A stretch of 48,386 bases of DNA. Origin: Crocinitomicaceae bacterium (lineage in GTDB: Bacteria > Bacteroidota > Bacteroidia > Flavobacteriales_D > Crocinitomicaceae). This document shows positions 25,408 through 34,230 of this stretch, one piece after another. The notes under the pieces were generated by a model that worked only from the letters and a program-made list of their open reading frames with translations, did no database searches and had not been told where the DNA came from. The position numbers and the translations under genes were made by a program. The stretch lies in the NCBI GenBank assembly GCA_021740745.1, contig JAIOZF010000014.1, positions 1-48,386 on the forward strand, read 5' to 3'. Each line of letters opens with the position of its first letter. The stretch's first letter is position 1.

Positions 25408-26814
25408 TTAATGAGTTGAATGACTATCTGCATGACCATGTGTATCAGGAGCATTTTTATATGACTCACCTGACGATTTCAAGATTGTTTTAACTTCGTT
25501 CAACGCTAAAACAGGGAAGTAACGAGCAAACAATAAGAAGAACACAAAGAATAAACCGATTGTACCAACATACACACCTAAGTCAATGTGACTTGGGTAG
25601 TGCATACTCCATGATGAAGGAAGGTAGTCACGGTGAAGTGATGTTACGATAATTACATAACGCTCAAACCACATACCGATGTTTACTACAATCGAAATGA
25701 TAAACGTAAATAATAAACTTCTTCTCAATGGTCTGAACCACATTAATTGTGGAGAAACAACGTTACATGTCATCATCGCCCAATAAGCCCACCAGTATGG
25801 TCCAGTTGCACGATTGAAGAATGCATACGCTTCGTATTCAACTCCAGAGTACCATGAAATAAACAACTCAGTAATATATGCAGTACCTACAATTGAACCT
25901 GTAACCATGATTACGATGTTCATATACTCTACGTGACGCGTATGAATGTATGCTTCTAGACCCATTGCCTTACGCATAACTAGCATTAAGGTTTGCACCA
26001 TAGCGAATCCTGAGAATACGGCTCCCGCAACGAAATATGGAGGGAAGATTGTTGTATGCCATCCTGGAATTACCGATGTAGCAAAGTCAAAAGATACAAT
26101 CGAGTGAACCGAGAATACAAGTGGAGTCGCTAAACCAGCTAAAACCAATGATACTAATTCGAAACGATTCCAATGCTTAGCTCTACCCGACCAACCAAAT
26201 GACAAAATAGAGTACATTTTCTTTGAAATTGGCTTTTTCGCTCTATCACGAATTGTTGCGAAATCTGGAATCAAACCAATATACCAGAATACTAAAGAAA
26301 CTGATAAATAAGTAGAGATAGCGAAAACGTCCCAAAGTAATGGAGAGTTAAAGTTTACCCATAATGATCCAAATTGATTTGGTAAAGGTAAAACCCAGTA
26401 TCCTAACCACAAACGACCCATGTGAATTAAAGGGAACAAACCAGCCATGAAAACGGCAAAGATTGTCATCGCCTCTGCTGATCGGTTAATCGCCATTCTC
26501 CACTTTTGACGGAACAATAACAATACCGCTGAAATCAAGGTTCCTGCGTGACCGATACCAACCCACCAAACGAAGTTAGTGATATCCCAAGCCCAACCAA
26601 TGGTCTTGTTAAGTCCCCAGACACCGACACCGGTTCCCAAAAGGTAAAGGATACAACCTACACCGTAAAGTCCAATTATCAGGGCTATACCGAAAAGGAT
26701 GTACCACATCTTAGGTGCTTTGTCCTCGATTGGTCGACAAACATCTTCAGTGATGTCGTGATAGGTCTTGTGACCTAAGATGAGGGGCTCTCTAATTGCT
26801 GCTTCTTTGTGCAT
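25408..26814 (-). CDS. actC: Alternative complex III subunit ActC (NrfD-like quinol-oxidising subunit)
   Basis: This 468-residue protein is a polytopic NrfD/PsrC-type membrane protein with about ten helices. The start (REPLILGHKTYHDITEDVCRP) and WVGIGHAGTLISAVLLLFRQ are hallmark segments. In ACIII it holds the quinol-binding site facing the periplasm. The C-terminus ends in a His-rich tail (DTHGHADSHSTH). It lies 19 bases after actB and 10 before actD. Confidence 0.95.
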   Translation of the reverse strand: MHKEAAIREPLILGHKTYHDITEDVCRPIEDKAPKMWYILFGIALIIGLYGVGCILYLLGTGVGVWGLNKTIGWAWDITNFVWWVGIGHAGTLISAVLLLFRQKWRMAINRSAEAMTIFAVFMAGLFPLIHMGRLWLGYWVLPLPNQFGSLWVNFNSPLLWDVFAISTYLSVSLVFWYIGLIPDFATIRDRAKKPISKKMYSILSFGWSGRAKHWNRFELVSLVLAGLATPLVFSVHSIVSFDFATSVIPGWHTTIFPPYFVAGAVFSGFAMVQTLMLVMRKAMGLEAYIHTRHVEYMNIVIMVTGSIVGTAYITELFISWYSGVEYEAYAFFNRATGPYWWAYWAMMTCNVVSPQLMWFRPLRRSLLFTFIISIVVNIGMWFERYVIIVTSLHRDYLPSSWSMHYPSHIDLGVYVGTIGLFFVFFLLFARYFPVLALNEVKTILKSSGESYKNAPDTHGHADSHSTH

Positions 26815-26833
26815 TACAACTGGATTTATTCAA

Positions 26834-29800
26834 TTAATGACTTTTCTTATCTTCTGTTGCGGCATGTCCGTGTCCATGACCAGCTTCAGCTACTTGTATT
26901 TTTTCTAGCTCTGCGTTATGTTCGTTACGAACTTTCACTTTGAACCAAACATTCGGCTTAACGCCAACTTCTTCTAGTGCTTGGTATGAACGATTAGAAT
27001 CAGCACTTTCACGTACTTTTGATTTTAAATCATTCCAGTCACCAACAACAATTGCGTTTGTTGGACAAGCATCGCTACAAGCAGTTGTATAATCACCATC
27101 CATTACTGGACGACCTTCTTTCTTCGCATCAAGTTTTCCAGCTTGGATTCGTTGAACACAGAAAGAACATTTTTCCATTACACCACGCGTACGAACAGTA
27201 ACATCTGGATTCAAGACCATTCTTCCAAGATCATCCTGAGCAGGATTCACTTCCGTAAACTTCTTGTATGATGGATAGTTGAACCAGTTGAAACGACGTA
27301 CTTTGTATGGACAGTTGTTTGCACAATATCTTGTACCAATACATCTGTTATAAGCCATTTGGTTTAAACCTTCATTACTATGTGTTGTGGCAGCCACTGG
27401 ACAAACAGTCTCACAAGGAGCATGATTACAGTGGTGACACATCATTGGCATGTGAACAACCTTTGGATTAACGGCAGCAACTTCTGCTGCATGGTAATCA
27501 AATTTCTCATTACGAGTACCAACTGCTGCTTCCACATCAGATGCGAAGTAACGGTCAATACGTAACCAATGCATTTCACGACCACGACGAACTTCATCTT
27601 TTCCAACAACAGGAACGTTGTTTTCAGATTGACAAGCGATAAGACAAGATCCACATCCAATACAAGATGATAAATCAACTGTCATACCCCAACGGTGACC
27701 AATTTTTTCAACTGGATGAGCATCCCACAAGTCAAATTCCGACATCGGTTTTTCAACGTGGTTTCCTTCTTTATCCAATTTTTGCAAGGTGTAAATAGGA
27801 TTAAAGGCTTCTCTATCGTTGTTCTTAAAAATATCAAGAGTTGTTTCACGTACAATTGAGTGACGTGCCATCACCGTGTGGTGAATTTGCGTTGCCGCAA
27901 TTAAATATGTTCCTTCTGATTTAACAATTGATGCCTCAGCTTCAAATGCCATTGTACCATTAACGGTATTTACAAAAGGGAAAACATTCGCACCAATTGG
28001 AGCAGGGTTTCCATTTTCCAAGGTAGCGTTTCCACCATATTCCTTTGTTTGGAAAGCAGCTTTACCAATCTCTTCACCGTTAGCTCCTCGACCGTATCCT
28101 AAGGCAATACCAAAAGTATCTTTCGCTTGACCAGGTAAAGGGTAAACTGGCAATGTTACTTCTTTACCATTTACTTTAACTGTCGCTAAATTCAATCCAT
28201 TCTCTTGATCAAAAGAAGTAGCATAACCTGCTTCTTTCATTTCAACTGGATTCATGGTAATGTAGTTGTCCCAAGTAACTTTCGTTAATGGATCAGGTAA
28301 CTCTTGTAACCAAGGGTTATTTGCATGCATACCTGTTCCAATTGCAGCTTTTTGGTATAACACCACTTCTTTCGCTGAAGTTTTTGGCAATTGTGCAGCC
28401 AAGCCAGTTAAAGCAGCTTCGTTAAACGTAAGTGCAACAGCAGGAGCTGGTACATTCATGTCAACTGAACTGTTGTGCGTTGCCATACTCCAATAAGTAT
28501 GGAAATCTGCATATTGCGTTTGCATTGGGAATCCGTTAGTTTCCCAAGTACGCTGAATATAATCGTATGCTACTTTCGAATCTTTTCCAGCTCTAGAAGC
28601 TTTACCAGCCCAAACAAGGAAAGACTCTAAAGAAGAAGCTGTATTGAACAATGGACGAATTGTCGGTTGACCAACAGCATAATTAGTTGCTTTTGCATTG
28701 AAATCATTCCATCCTTCAAGAGCATGGTGATCTGGCGCAATATATTTACATTTAGAAGCTGTTTCATCAGCATGTGAAGCAAAAGAAACGGTAGTTGCAA
28801 CTTTTGCAAGTGCTTCACCAAATTCTTTTCCTTTTGGATGCGTATAAACTGGATTTACACCAAGGAATATAACCGCTTCAGAACCATTGCCAGAAATAAC
28901 GTTTGAAACAAACGTATTCATTTTAGCATCTTCAGATTTAAACAAGTTAATCGTATTGTTAAGATCAATTGTCTTACCATACGCTCCTATCTCATTGTTT
29001 AATTTGTTTGCTAAAACTTGAACTGCTTTATTATTTGATCCTGCAACAACAATTGATTCGCCTTTAGAAGCTTTCAATGACTTAATTGCTTCATCAGCAA
29101 CTTTTGCCGTTTCTTTATCCAAATCAACTGATACTCCTGTTGAAACACCATATCCATTTTTAAGGATGTAAGCTAAGACATTTGCTTGTTGTGATGGCTT
29201 AATCATTCCACGGTAATCAGCATTTGAACCAGAAATTGACATCACTGACTCAAATTGGAAATGCTTAGACATCCACTCTTTATCTTCAGGATTGCGGCGT
29301 GTACCGTATTGTGTTGCGAATTGAGTAGGTAACAACCAAGTTCCTAAGAAATCAGCTCCAACAGAAACAATTGTTTTTGCTTTCGAGAAATCATAATCAG
29401 GAATTAAATTCTTACCAAAAGTCGCTTCATTCGCTAAACGCATACCAGCGTAAGACGCTGCGTCATATTGAATATGTTCAAATTTATCAGAACCTTCAGT
29501 CGCACCAATTGCAGTTGCAAATTCCGCAATTGCCATTTGAAGTGAAGGACTAATGATTGTATTTGACACTAATGTTACCTTCTTCGCTGATTTTAAAGAC
29601 GCTTTCAATGAGTCGTCAATCTTCGACCAAGAAGTTTGTTTTCCATTTGAAGTAGGTCCTTGCAAACGAGCGCTATCATACAAACCTAAAACTGAGGCAA
29701 TGATTTGAGCGTTTGTACCACCATTTGTGAAACCAAAATCTTTGTTTCCTTTGATGTAAATCGGTCTACCTTCACGTGTTTTAACAAGTATGCTTGCGTA

Positions 29801-30109
29801 AGATACACCATCATAATAAGTAGAAGCATACCATGTTGGCATACCTGGCATTACATTTTCTGGCTTATTTACGTAAGGAATTGCTTTGGTAACTGGCGCT
29901 TCACATGCCGCAACAGTTGCTGCTGCCACACTGAATCCAAGAAATTTCAAGAAATCACGTCTAGCTGTAGATGTCTCTTTTAAGTTTTCGTCACCAAGGA
30001 ACTCTTCAACTGACATTTCAGCTGGAAATTCCTGCTCTCTTGATTTAAGAAACTCTGGTGTCTCCTTAAGTTCTTCAAGACCTTTCCAATATTTTCTAGT
30101 CATTCCCAT
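26834..30109 (-). CDS. actB: Alternative complex III subunit ActB (molybdopterin oxidoreductase-like iron-sulfur protein)
   Basis: This 1091-residue protein fuses a large molybdopterin-oxidoreductase-like domain, which in ACIII lacks the cofactor, to a C-terminal ferredoxin-type domain. A Tat motif (TARRDFLKFLG, Arg50-Arg51) lies unusually far from the N-terminus and is followed by a lipobox-like VAAC (Cys69), as in other ActB proteins annotated as TAT-variant-translocated. Iron-sulfur ligands lie in CIGCGSCLIAC, CHHCNHAPCETVCP, CIGTRYCANNCP and CSFC ... CSDACP, enough for four clusters. The C-terminus is His-rich (EAGHGHGHAATEDKKSH). It is periplasmic and relays electrons from the membrane core toward the hemes of ActA. 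Confidence 0.96.
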   Translation of the reverse strand: MGMTRKYWKGLEELKETPEFLKSREQEFPAEMSVEEFLGDENLKETSTARRDFLKFLGFSVAAATVAACEAPVTKAIPYVNKPENVMPGMPTWYASTYYDGVSYASILVKTREGRPIYIKGNKDFGFTNGGTNAQIIASVLGLYDSARLQGPTSNGKQTSWSKIDDSLKASLKSAKKVTLVSNTIISPSLQMAIAEFATAIGATEGSDKFEHIQYDAASYAGMRLANEATFGKNLIPDYDFSKAKTIVSVGADFLGTWLLPTQFATQYGTRRNPEDKEWMSKHFQFESVMSISGSNADYRGMIKPSQQANVLAYILKNGYGVSTGVSVDLDKETAKVADEAIKSLKASKGESIVVAGSNNKAVQVLANKLNNEIGAYGKTIDLNNTINLFKSEDAKMNTFVSNVISGNGSEAVIFLGVNPVYTHPKGKEFGEALAKVATTVSFASHADETASKCKYIAPDHHALEGWNDFNAKATNYAVGQPTIRPLFNTASSLESFLVWAGKASRAGKDSKVAYDYIQRTWETNGFPMQTQYADFHTYWSMATHNSSVDMNVPAPAVALTFNEAALTGLAAQLPKTSAKEVVLYQKAAIGTGMHANNPWLQELPDPLTKVTWDNYITMNPVEMKEAGYATSFDQENGLNLATVKVNGKEVTLPVYPLPGQAKDTFGIALGYGRGANGEEIGKAAFQTKEYGGNATLENGNPAPIGANVFPFVNTVNGTMAFEAEASIVKSEGTYLIAATQIHHTVMARHSIVRETTLDIFKNNDREAFNPIYTLQKLDKEGNHVEKPMSEFDLWDAHPVEKIGHRWGMTVDLSSCIGCGSCLIACQSENNVPVVGKDEVRRGREMHWLRIDRYFASDVEAAVGTRNEKFDYHAAEVAAVNPKVVHMPMMCHHCNHAPCETVCPVAATTHSNEGLNQMAYNRCIGTRYCANNCPYKVRRFNWFNYPSYKKFTEVNPAQDDLGRMVLNPDVTVRTRGVMEKCSFCVQRIQAGKLDAKKEGRPVMDGDYTTACSDACPTNAIVVGDWNDLKSKVRESADSNRSYQALEEVGVKPNVWFKVKVRNEHNAELEKIQVAEAGHGHGHAATEDKKSH

Positions 30110-30140
30110 ATGCTATAATTCGGCTTCTTCAATTAATAAA

Positions 30141-31502
30141 TTAATAGTGGCATTTAGCACACTCCCATCCACCTAATTCATTCACGGTAACTTTACCATC
30201 TTCTAGGTATTTACCATACAACGATTTATCATTGTTTAGCAAACGTTTGTGAATTTCATTATAATATCCATTATTCTTTGAATCGATTGAACCAGTTGAA
30301 ATTTCTTTCGCACCGTGACACTCGATACACCAACCCATGGTTAATGTTGGCTTAGTCAAAGGAATGTTCCCTTCGATTTTATTCAAGTCACCAACTGTTT
30401 GCACTTTTGGAGTCTCTACTTGCTTTGTCATATCACCATGACACTGTTTACAATCAATACCACCAACTACAACGTGTTGTGAGTGGTTGAAATAAACGTG
30501 ATCAGGAAGAACGTGAACTTTATTCCAAACAATTGGCTTAGATTTTCCAGTGTATTTACCCGCTCCTGATGGATCCCATCCTGCTGCGTCGTATATTTTT
30601 GCAATTTGCTCTTGTTGCGCCGGGGTACGTCCGTTCACTTGTTTGTGACAGTTCATACATACGTTCACGGATGGAATTCCCGCTGATTTTGATTTTTCTA
30701 CTGAACTATGGCAGTATTTACAATCAATTCCGTTCACTCCAGTGTGAATTGCGTGAGGGAAAGCAATTGGTTGGGATGGCTGATAATTCTCAACTACACC
30801 AATGCTATACAATCCTAAGAAAAGTGTAACGATTAAACCGATAACAACTACTAATGTGCTAACTCCAACATATGTTTTGTACTTCCAAGCCCATGCTTTT
30901 AGTTCTTCAGCATACGTTAGATGATCCATTGAATCTTTTCCTTGAGCTTCATTCGCAGCAAAATTTAACTGACGACGAACACCACCAACAGCCAAAATAA
31001 TTGTAACAAAAATTACGCTAAGGATAATCCACATCCATCCATTTGAATCTTCTTCTTCAAGAGGATCGGCACCTGTCACATCTCCTGCCGCACCATCAGT
31101 TCCACCTGCACCAGCAGCTGCTGGATCTGTAACGCCATCTACATATTCAAAAATAGCATCAATCTCTTCCTTTTTTAATTCAGGAAAAGCACTCATCGCA
31201 GTTGGCGACCATGTAGATACTGTTTGAGCATATGGATCTCCGGCAGCAGCAGTTTGCCAGTTATTAACCCATTGGTAAATGGAACCTTCTTTTGCCCCAC
31301 CATCCGTCCATTTTTGACGAACTTGGAACAATTTTGGTCCAGTACCATTTTTGTGCGGTTGGTGACAACTTGCACATTTTGCCTTAAATAGGGCCTCCCC
31401 TTGGGCATTAGCTGTGAATGTTCCGGCAAAGAAAACAAGCATCAATGCGCTAAAACACCAATTTGATAAGTTTCTAAACATCTGACTTCTAGATATTTTC
31501 AT
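30141..31502 (-). CDS. actA: Alternative complex III subunit ActA (hexaheme form: monoheme domain plus pentaheme domain)
   Basis: This 453-residue protein has a signal sequence and six CXXCH heme c motifs. The first (Cys43-His47, CASCH) belongs to a monoheme cytochrome domain of about 90 residues; then come two membrane helices (about residues 155-175 and 215-240) and a pentaheme domain with motifs starting at Cys261, Cys282, Cys351, Cys392 and Cys448. The last motif lies at the very C-terminus (CAKCHY). ActA is the multiheme cytochrome of ACIII. It is the first gene of the operon, 47 nt... downstream of a perfect -7 box (ATG 31502, box 31550-31557). Confidence 0.95.
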   Translation of the reverse strand: MKISRSQMFRNLSNWCFSALMLVFFAGTFTANAQGEALFKAKCASCHQPHKNGTGPKLFQVRQKWTDGGAKEGSIYQWVNNWQTAAAGDPYAQTVSTWSPTAMSAFPELKKEEIDAIFEYVDGVTDPAAAGAGGTDGAAGDVTGADPLEEEDSNGWMWIILSVIFVTIILAVGGVRRQLNFAANEAQGKDSMDHLTYAEELKAWAWKYKTYVGVSTLVVVIGLIVTLFLGLYSIGVVENYQPSQPIAFPHAIHTGVNGIDCKYCHSSVEKSKSAGIPSVNVCMNCHKQVNGRTPAQQEQIAKIYDAAGWDPSGAGKYTGKSKPIVWNKVHVLPDHVYFNHSQHVVVGGIDCKQCHGDMTKQVETPKVQTVGDLNKIEGNIPLTKPTLTMGWCIECHGAKEISTGSIDSKNNGYYNEIHKRLLNNDKSLYGKYLEDGKVTVNELGGWECAKCHY

Positions 31503-31549
31503 GTAAAAAACTGTAAGTCTTACTCCAAAAATCGACTTTTTGGCTGTCG

Positions 31550-31557
31550 CAAATTTA
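31550..31557 (-). promoter_or_regulatory. -7 promoter box of the act-cox operon
   Basis: On the minus strand this reads TAAATTTG, a perfect TAnnTTTG match, 47 nt upstream of the actA ATG. It lies in the 268-base gap (31503-31770) between two divergent operons; beyond the two -7 boxes I see no further element in this gap. Confidence 0.5.
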
Positions 31558-31737
31558 GAAGAAAGGTTATATTCTATGACAGTTTTATGACAAATTTCTC
31601 ATCATTAAGTCTAATTTAAATTCATTCTAAATAAACGTCAAAAGAGTGCAAGACTAATTAAATTTACATCCCTCTCATTGCAAAGAGTTTAGAATGACTA
31701 ATAATAAAGGCGGCACAAAGTTTGACAAAAGATTTTG

Positions 31738-31745
31738 TAGATTTG
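31738..31745 (+). promoter_or_regulatory. -7 promoter box of SPOR-rnpA operon
   Basis: TAGATTTG matches TAnnTTTG exactly and lies 25 nt upstream of the ATG at 31771. A TTTG lies 13 bases upstream, closer than the usual -33 spacing. Confidence 0.5.
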
Positions 31746-31770
31746 TAATTGTTAAATTAATCAGAGCATT

Positions 31771-32166
31771 ATGCGTAGTACCATTTATATACTTTTTAAC
31801 CTTATCGCATTTTCTGTTTTTTCACAAGCAGACAATGTTAAAATCATCAAAGACGATCGAATTGAATCGCTGGTAAGACAAAAAAGTGTGATTATACCGC
31901 CAGCAACTTCTCCACAAATTAATGGCTATAGAATTCAATTAATATTTGATTCGAATAAACAACTAGTAGATGATGCTCGCTCAAAAGTGGTTTCGTCTAA
32001 CCAACATTTAGATACATACATTCTTTACAACGCTCCTCATTTTGTTTTGAAGGTTGGGGATTTTCGTTCTAAACAAGAAGCTGAAAAAGTTAAATCATCT
32101 TTAGTTAGAGATTTTCCTGCCTGCTTTGTTGTGCGGGAAATGGTTAATCTTCCTAGAATTGATTAA
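31771..32166 (+). CDS. Exported SPOR domain protein
   Basis: This 131-residue protein has a signal peptide (MRSTIYILFNLIAFSVFS) and one SPOR domain in the second half: GYRIQLIFDSNKQLVDDA, then HFVLKVGDFRSKQEAEKVK. SPOR domains bind denuded glycan strands in peptidoglycan, often at the division site. With no other domain, it may be a small periplasmic peptidoglycan-binding protein. rnpA follows after 17 bases, so they are probably co-transcribed. Confidence 0.83.
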   Translation: MRSTIYILFNLIAFSVFSQADNVKIIKDDRIESLVRQKSVIIPPATSPQINGYRIQLIFDSNKQLVDDARSKVVSSNQHLDTYILYNAPHFVLKVGDFRSKQEAEKVKSSLVRDFPACFVVREMVNLPRID

Positions 32167-32183
32167 TTGGAGAAGAGAAACAC

Positions 32184-32573
32184 ATGAATGTTGAATTAAA
32201 TAAAAAATATAAGCTGTGTTCACACACCATTATCAAAGCCATATTTGAAGAAGGTAAAACTATAAAACAATATCCGCTTCGTTCGATTGCCTTAGCCATT
32301 GAACCTGATTCAACTAAAGCAGCATTTCAACTAGTCATTTCAGTCCCGAAGCGTAATTTTAAAAAGGCACATGACCGAAATCGTATCAGACGCCAACTAA
32401 AAGAAGCGTTTCGACTCAATAAAGGAATTTTGGAGGAAAAATTAATTGAACAAAAACAACAGATTGCTTTATTTCTAGTTTATACTGAACGAACACAATT
32501 AGAATATAAAGTACTTGAATCAAAAATGAAAAAATTAATTCAACAAATCACAATAGAACAAGGCCATGTATAA
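32184..32573 (+). CDS. rnpA: Ribonuclease P protein component
   Basis: This 129-residue basic protein is the protein subunit of RNase P, which works with the catalytic RNA to mature the 5' ends of tRNAs. The signature RNRIRRQLKEAFR is preceded by FQLVISVPKRNFKKAHDR. Length is normal. rpmH is not next to it, unlike in many other phyla. It overlaps the following S41 peptidase gene by 8 bases, suggesting translational coupling; I recall this rnpA-S41 arrangement from other flavobacteria. Confidence 0.95.
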   Translation: MNVELNKKYKLCSHTIIKAIFEEGKTIKQYPLRSIALAIEPDSTKAAFQLVISVPKRNFKKAHDRNRIRRQLKEAFRLNKGILEEKLIEQKQQIALFLVYTERTQLEYKVLESKMKKLIQQITIEQGHV

Positions 32574-34203
32574 AAACAAAATTAGCGTCCTACTTTTTAC
32601 CTTATTTCTTAACTTCAATGGGGCTTTTGGACAATCAAATGGATTTGAAGTATTAAAAAGTCTTGAATTGATGGATCAAATCTATCAACATTTAGAAATG
32701 TACTATGTAGATGAACCACAACCAGGAAAAATTTCAAAAACTGGTATTGATGCTATGTTGAAAGAACTCGATCCTTACACCGTTTATTATCACGAATCAA
32801 ATATTGAAGATTATCGTTTAATGACAACAGGTCAATATGGTGGAATTGGAGCGTTGATTCGTAAAATTGATGATTTCACCTTCATTGCTGAACCATATGA
32901 AGGAAATCCGGCATATTCATCTGGACTTAGAGCAGGTGATAAAATACTTTCAATTGATGATAAAAGCATGAAAGGCGTTGCTTCTGACGAAGTTTCATCT
33001 GCACTGAAAGGACCAAAAGGGACGACTATTAAAATAGAAATTGAACGTGAAAAAGAAGGTAAAAAAATTATTTCTGTAACGCGTGATGAAATTAAACTTG
33101 CTGATGTTCCATATTCTGGAATGTTAAACAGTGCAACGGGATACATTAAATTAAACAGTTTCACTCAAACTGCTGCAAGTGAAGTAAAAACTGCTTTCAC
33201 CGCTTTACAAGGACAAGGAATGAAAAACTTGGTGCTTGATTTACGTGGTAATGGCGGTGGACTCTTAATTGAAGCGGTAAAAATTGTAAACATGTTTGTC
33301 AAAAAAGGAGAAACTGTTGTTACGACTAAAGGACGCGTAGCTGAAGAGAATCGTGTCTACCAAACATTAGAAAATCCGATTGATTTAACAATTCCAATAA
33401 CAATTCTAATGGATGAAGGCTCTGCTTCTGCTAGTGAAATCGTTGCAGGAAGCATACAAGATTTAGACCGTGGGGTAATTATCGGAACAACTTCATATGG
33501 GAAAGGATTGGTGCAACGCACTTACGACTTAAAATATGGATCGAAAGTAAAATTAACTATCGCTAAGTACTATACACCATCAGGACGTTGTGTTCAACGT
33601 TTAGAATATTACGACAAAGAAGATGGTAAACGTCCAACCGAAATTCCTGATTCACTAATTAAAATATTCAAAACGGTTAATGGAAGAGATGTTATTGATG
33701 GTCGAGGAATTGAACCGGATGTAAAAATAGACGAGCGTGAAATGAGTCGATTAACTGCAACAATTTATTCGAAGAATTTTCTATTTAATTATGCAACCAA
33801 CTATTTCTACAGTCACCCTGAAATAGCTCCAGCTGGAGAATTTGCATTGTCTGATAGCGATTACGAAGCTTTTAAAGCTTATGTTTTAAGTCAAGAATTC
33901 ACCTATTCAACAGCTTCTGAAGAAATGTTGAAGAAAATGAAAGAGACAGCCGAAGAAGAGGGTTTTTATGAAGATGCATCTGCCGAATATGAGGCTTTAT
34001 TAACTAAGGTTCATCCTTCAAAAGAAAGAGATTTAGAGAAATTCAAAAATGAAATAACTGAACTACTTGAAAATGAAATTGTTTCTCGTTACTACTTTCA
34101 AAAAGGTAGAGCAAAAGATGCATTTCGTCATGATCCAGCAGTGAAAAAAGCAATAGAAGTAGTTGAAAATGTAAGTGAGTATAACACTATTTTGAAAAAA
34201 TAA
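32566..34203 (+). CDS. S41 family C-terminal processing peptidase
   Basis: This 545-residue protein has a signal peptide (MYKNKISVLLFTLFLNFNG), a PDZ domain around residues 90-165 (YSSGLRAGDKILSIDDKS), and an S41 serine protease domain. The catalytic dyad is Ser288 in GSASASE and Lys313 in YGKG, 25 residues apart as in Prc/CtpA. A ~160-residue C-terminal extension is helical and charged. It probably trims or degrades periplasmic proteins. It overlaps rnpA by 8 bases; the O-antigen-ligase-like gene follows after 27 bases. Confidence 0.92.
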   Translation: MYKNKISVLLFTLFLNFNGAFGQSNGFEVLKSLELMDQIYQHLEMYYVDEPQPGKISKTGIDAMLKELDPYTVYYHESNIEDYRLMTTGQYGGIGALIRKIDDFTFIAEPYEGNPAYSSGLRAGDKILSIDDKSMKGVASDEVSSALKGPKGTTIKIEIEREKEGKKIISVTRDEIKLADVPYSGMLNSATGYIKLNSFTQTAASEVKTAFTALQGQGMKNLVLDLRGNGGGLLIEAVKIVNMFVKKGETVVTTKGRVAEENRVYQTLENPIDLTIPITILMDEGSASASEIVAGSIQDLDRGVIIGTTSYGKGLVQRTYDLKYGSKVKLTIAKYYTPSGRCVQRLEYYDKEDGKRPTEIPDSLIKIFKTVNGRDVIDGRGIEPDVKIDEREMSRLTATIYSKNFLFNYATNYFYSHPEIAPAGEFALSDSDYEAFKAYVLSQEFTYSTASEEMLKKMKETAEEEGFYEDASAEYEALLTKVHPSKERDLEKFKNEITELLENEIVSRYYFQKGRAKDAFRHDPAVKKAIEVVENVSEYNTILKK

Positions 34204-34230
34204 CCGTTAGTTCAAAAAACTACGCTTACT

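Noticed and set aside
27019-30176. Several plus-strand open frames inside actB.
   Set aside because: They lack domain resemblance or promoters and run against a strongly conserved gene.
31694-31876. Plus-strand 60-codon frame overlapping the SPOR gene.
   Set aside because: It runs in another frame across the promoter and the signal peptide of the SPOR gene.
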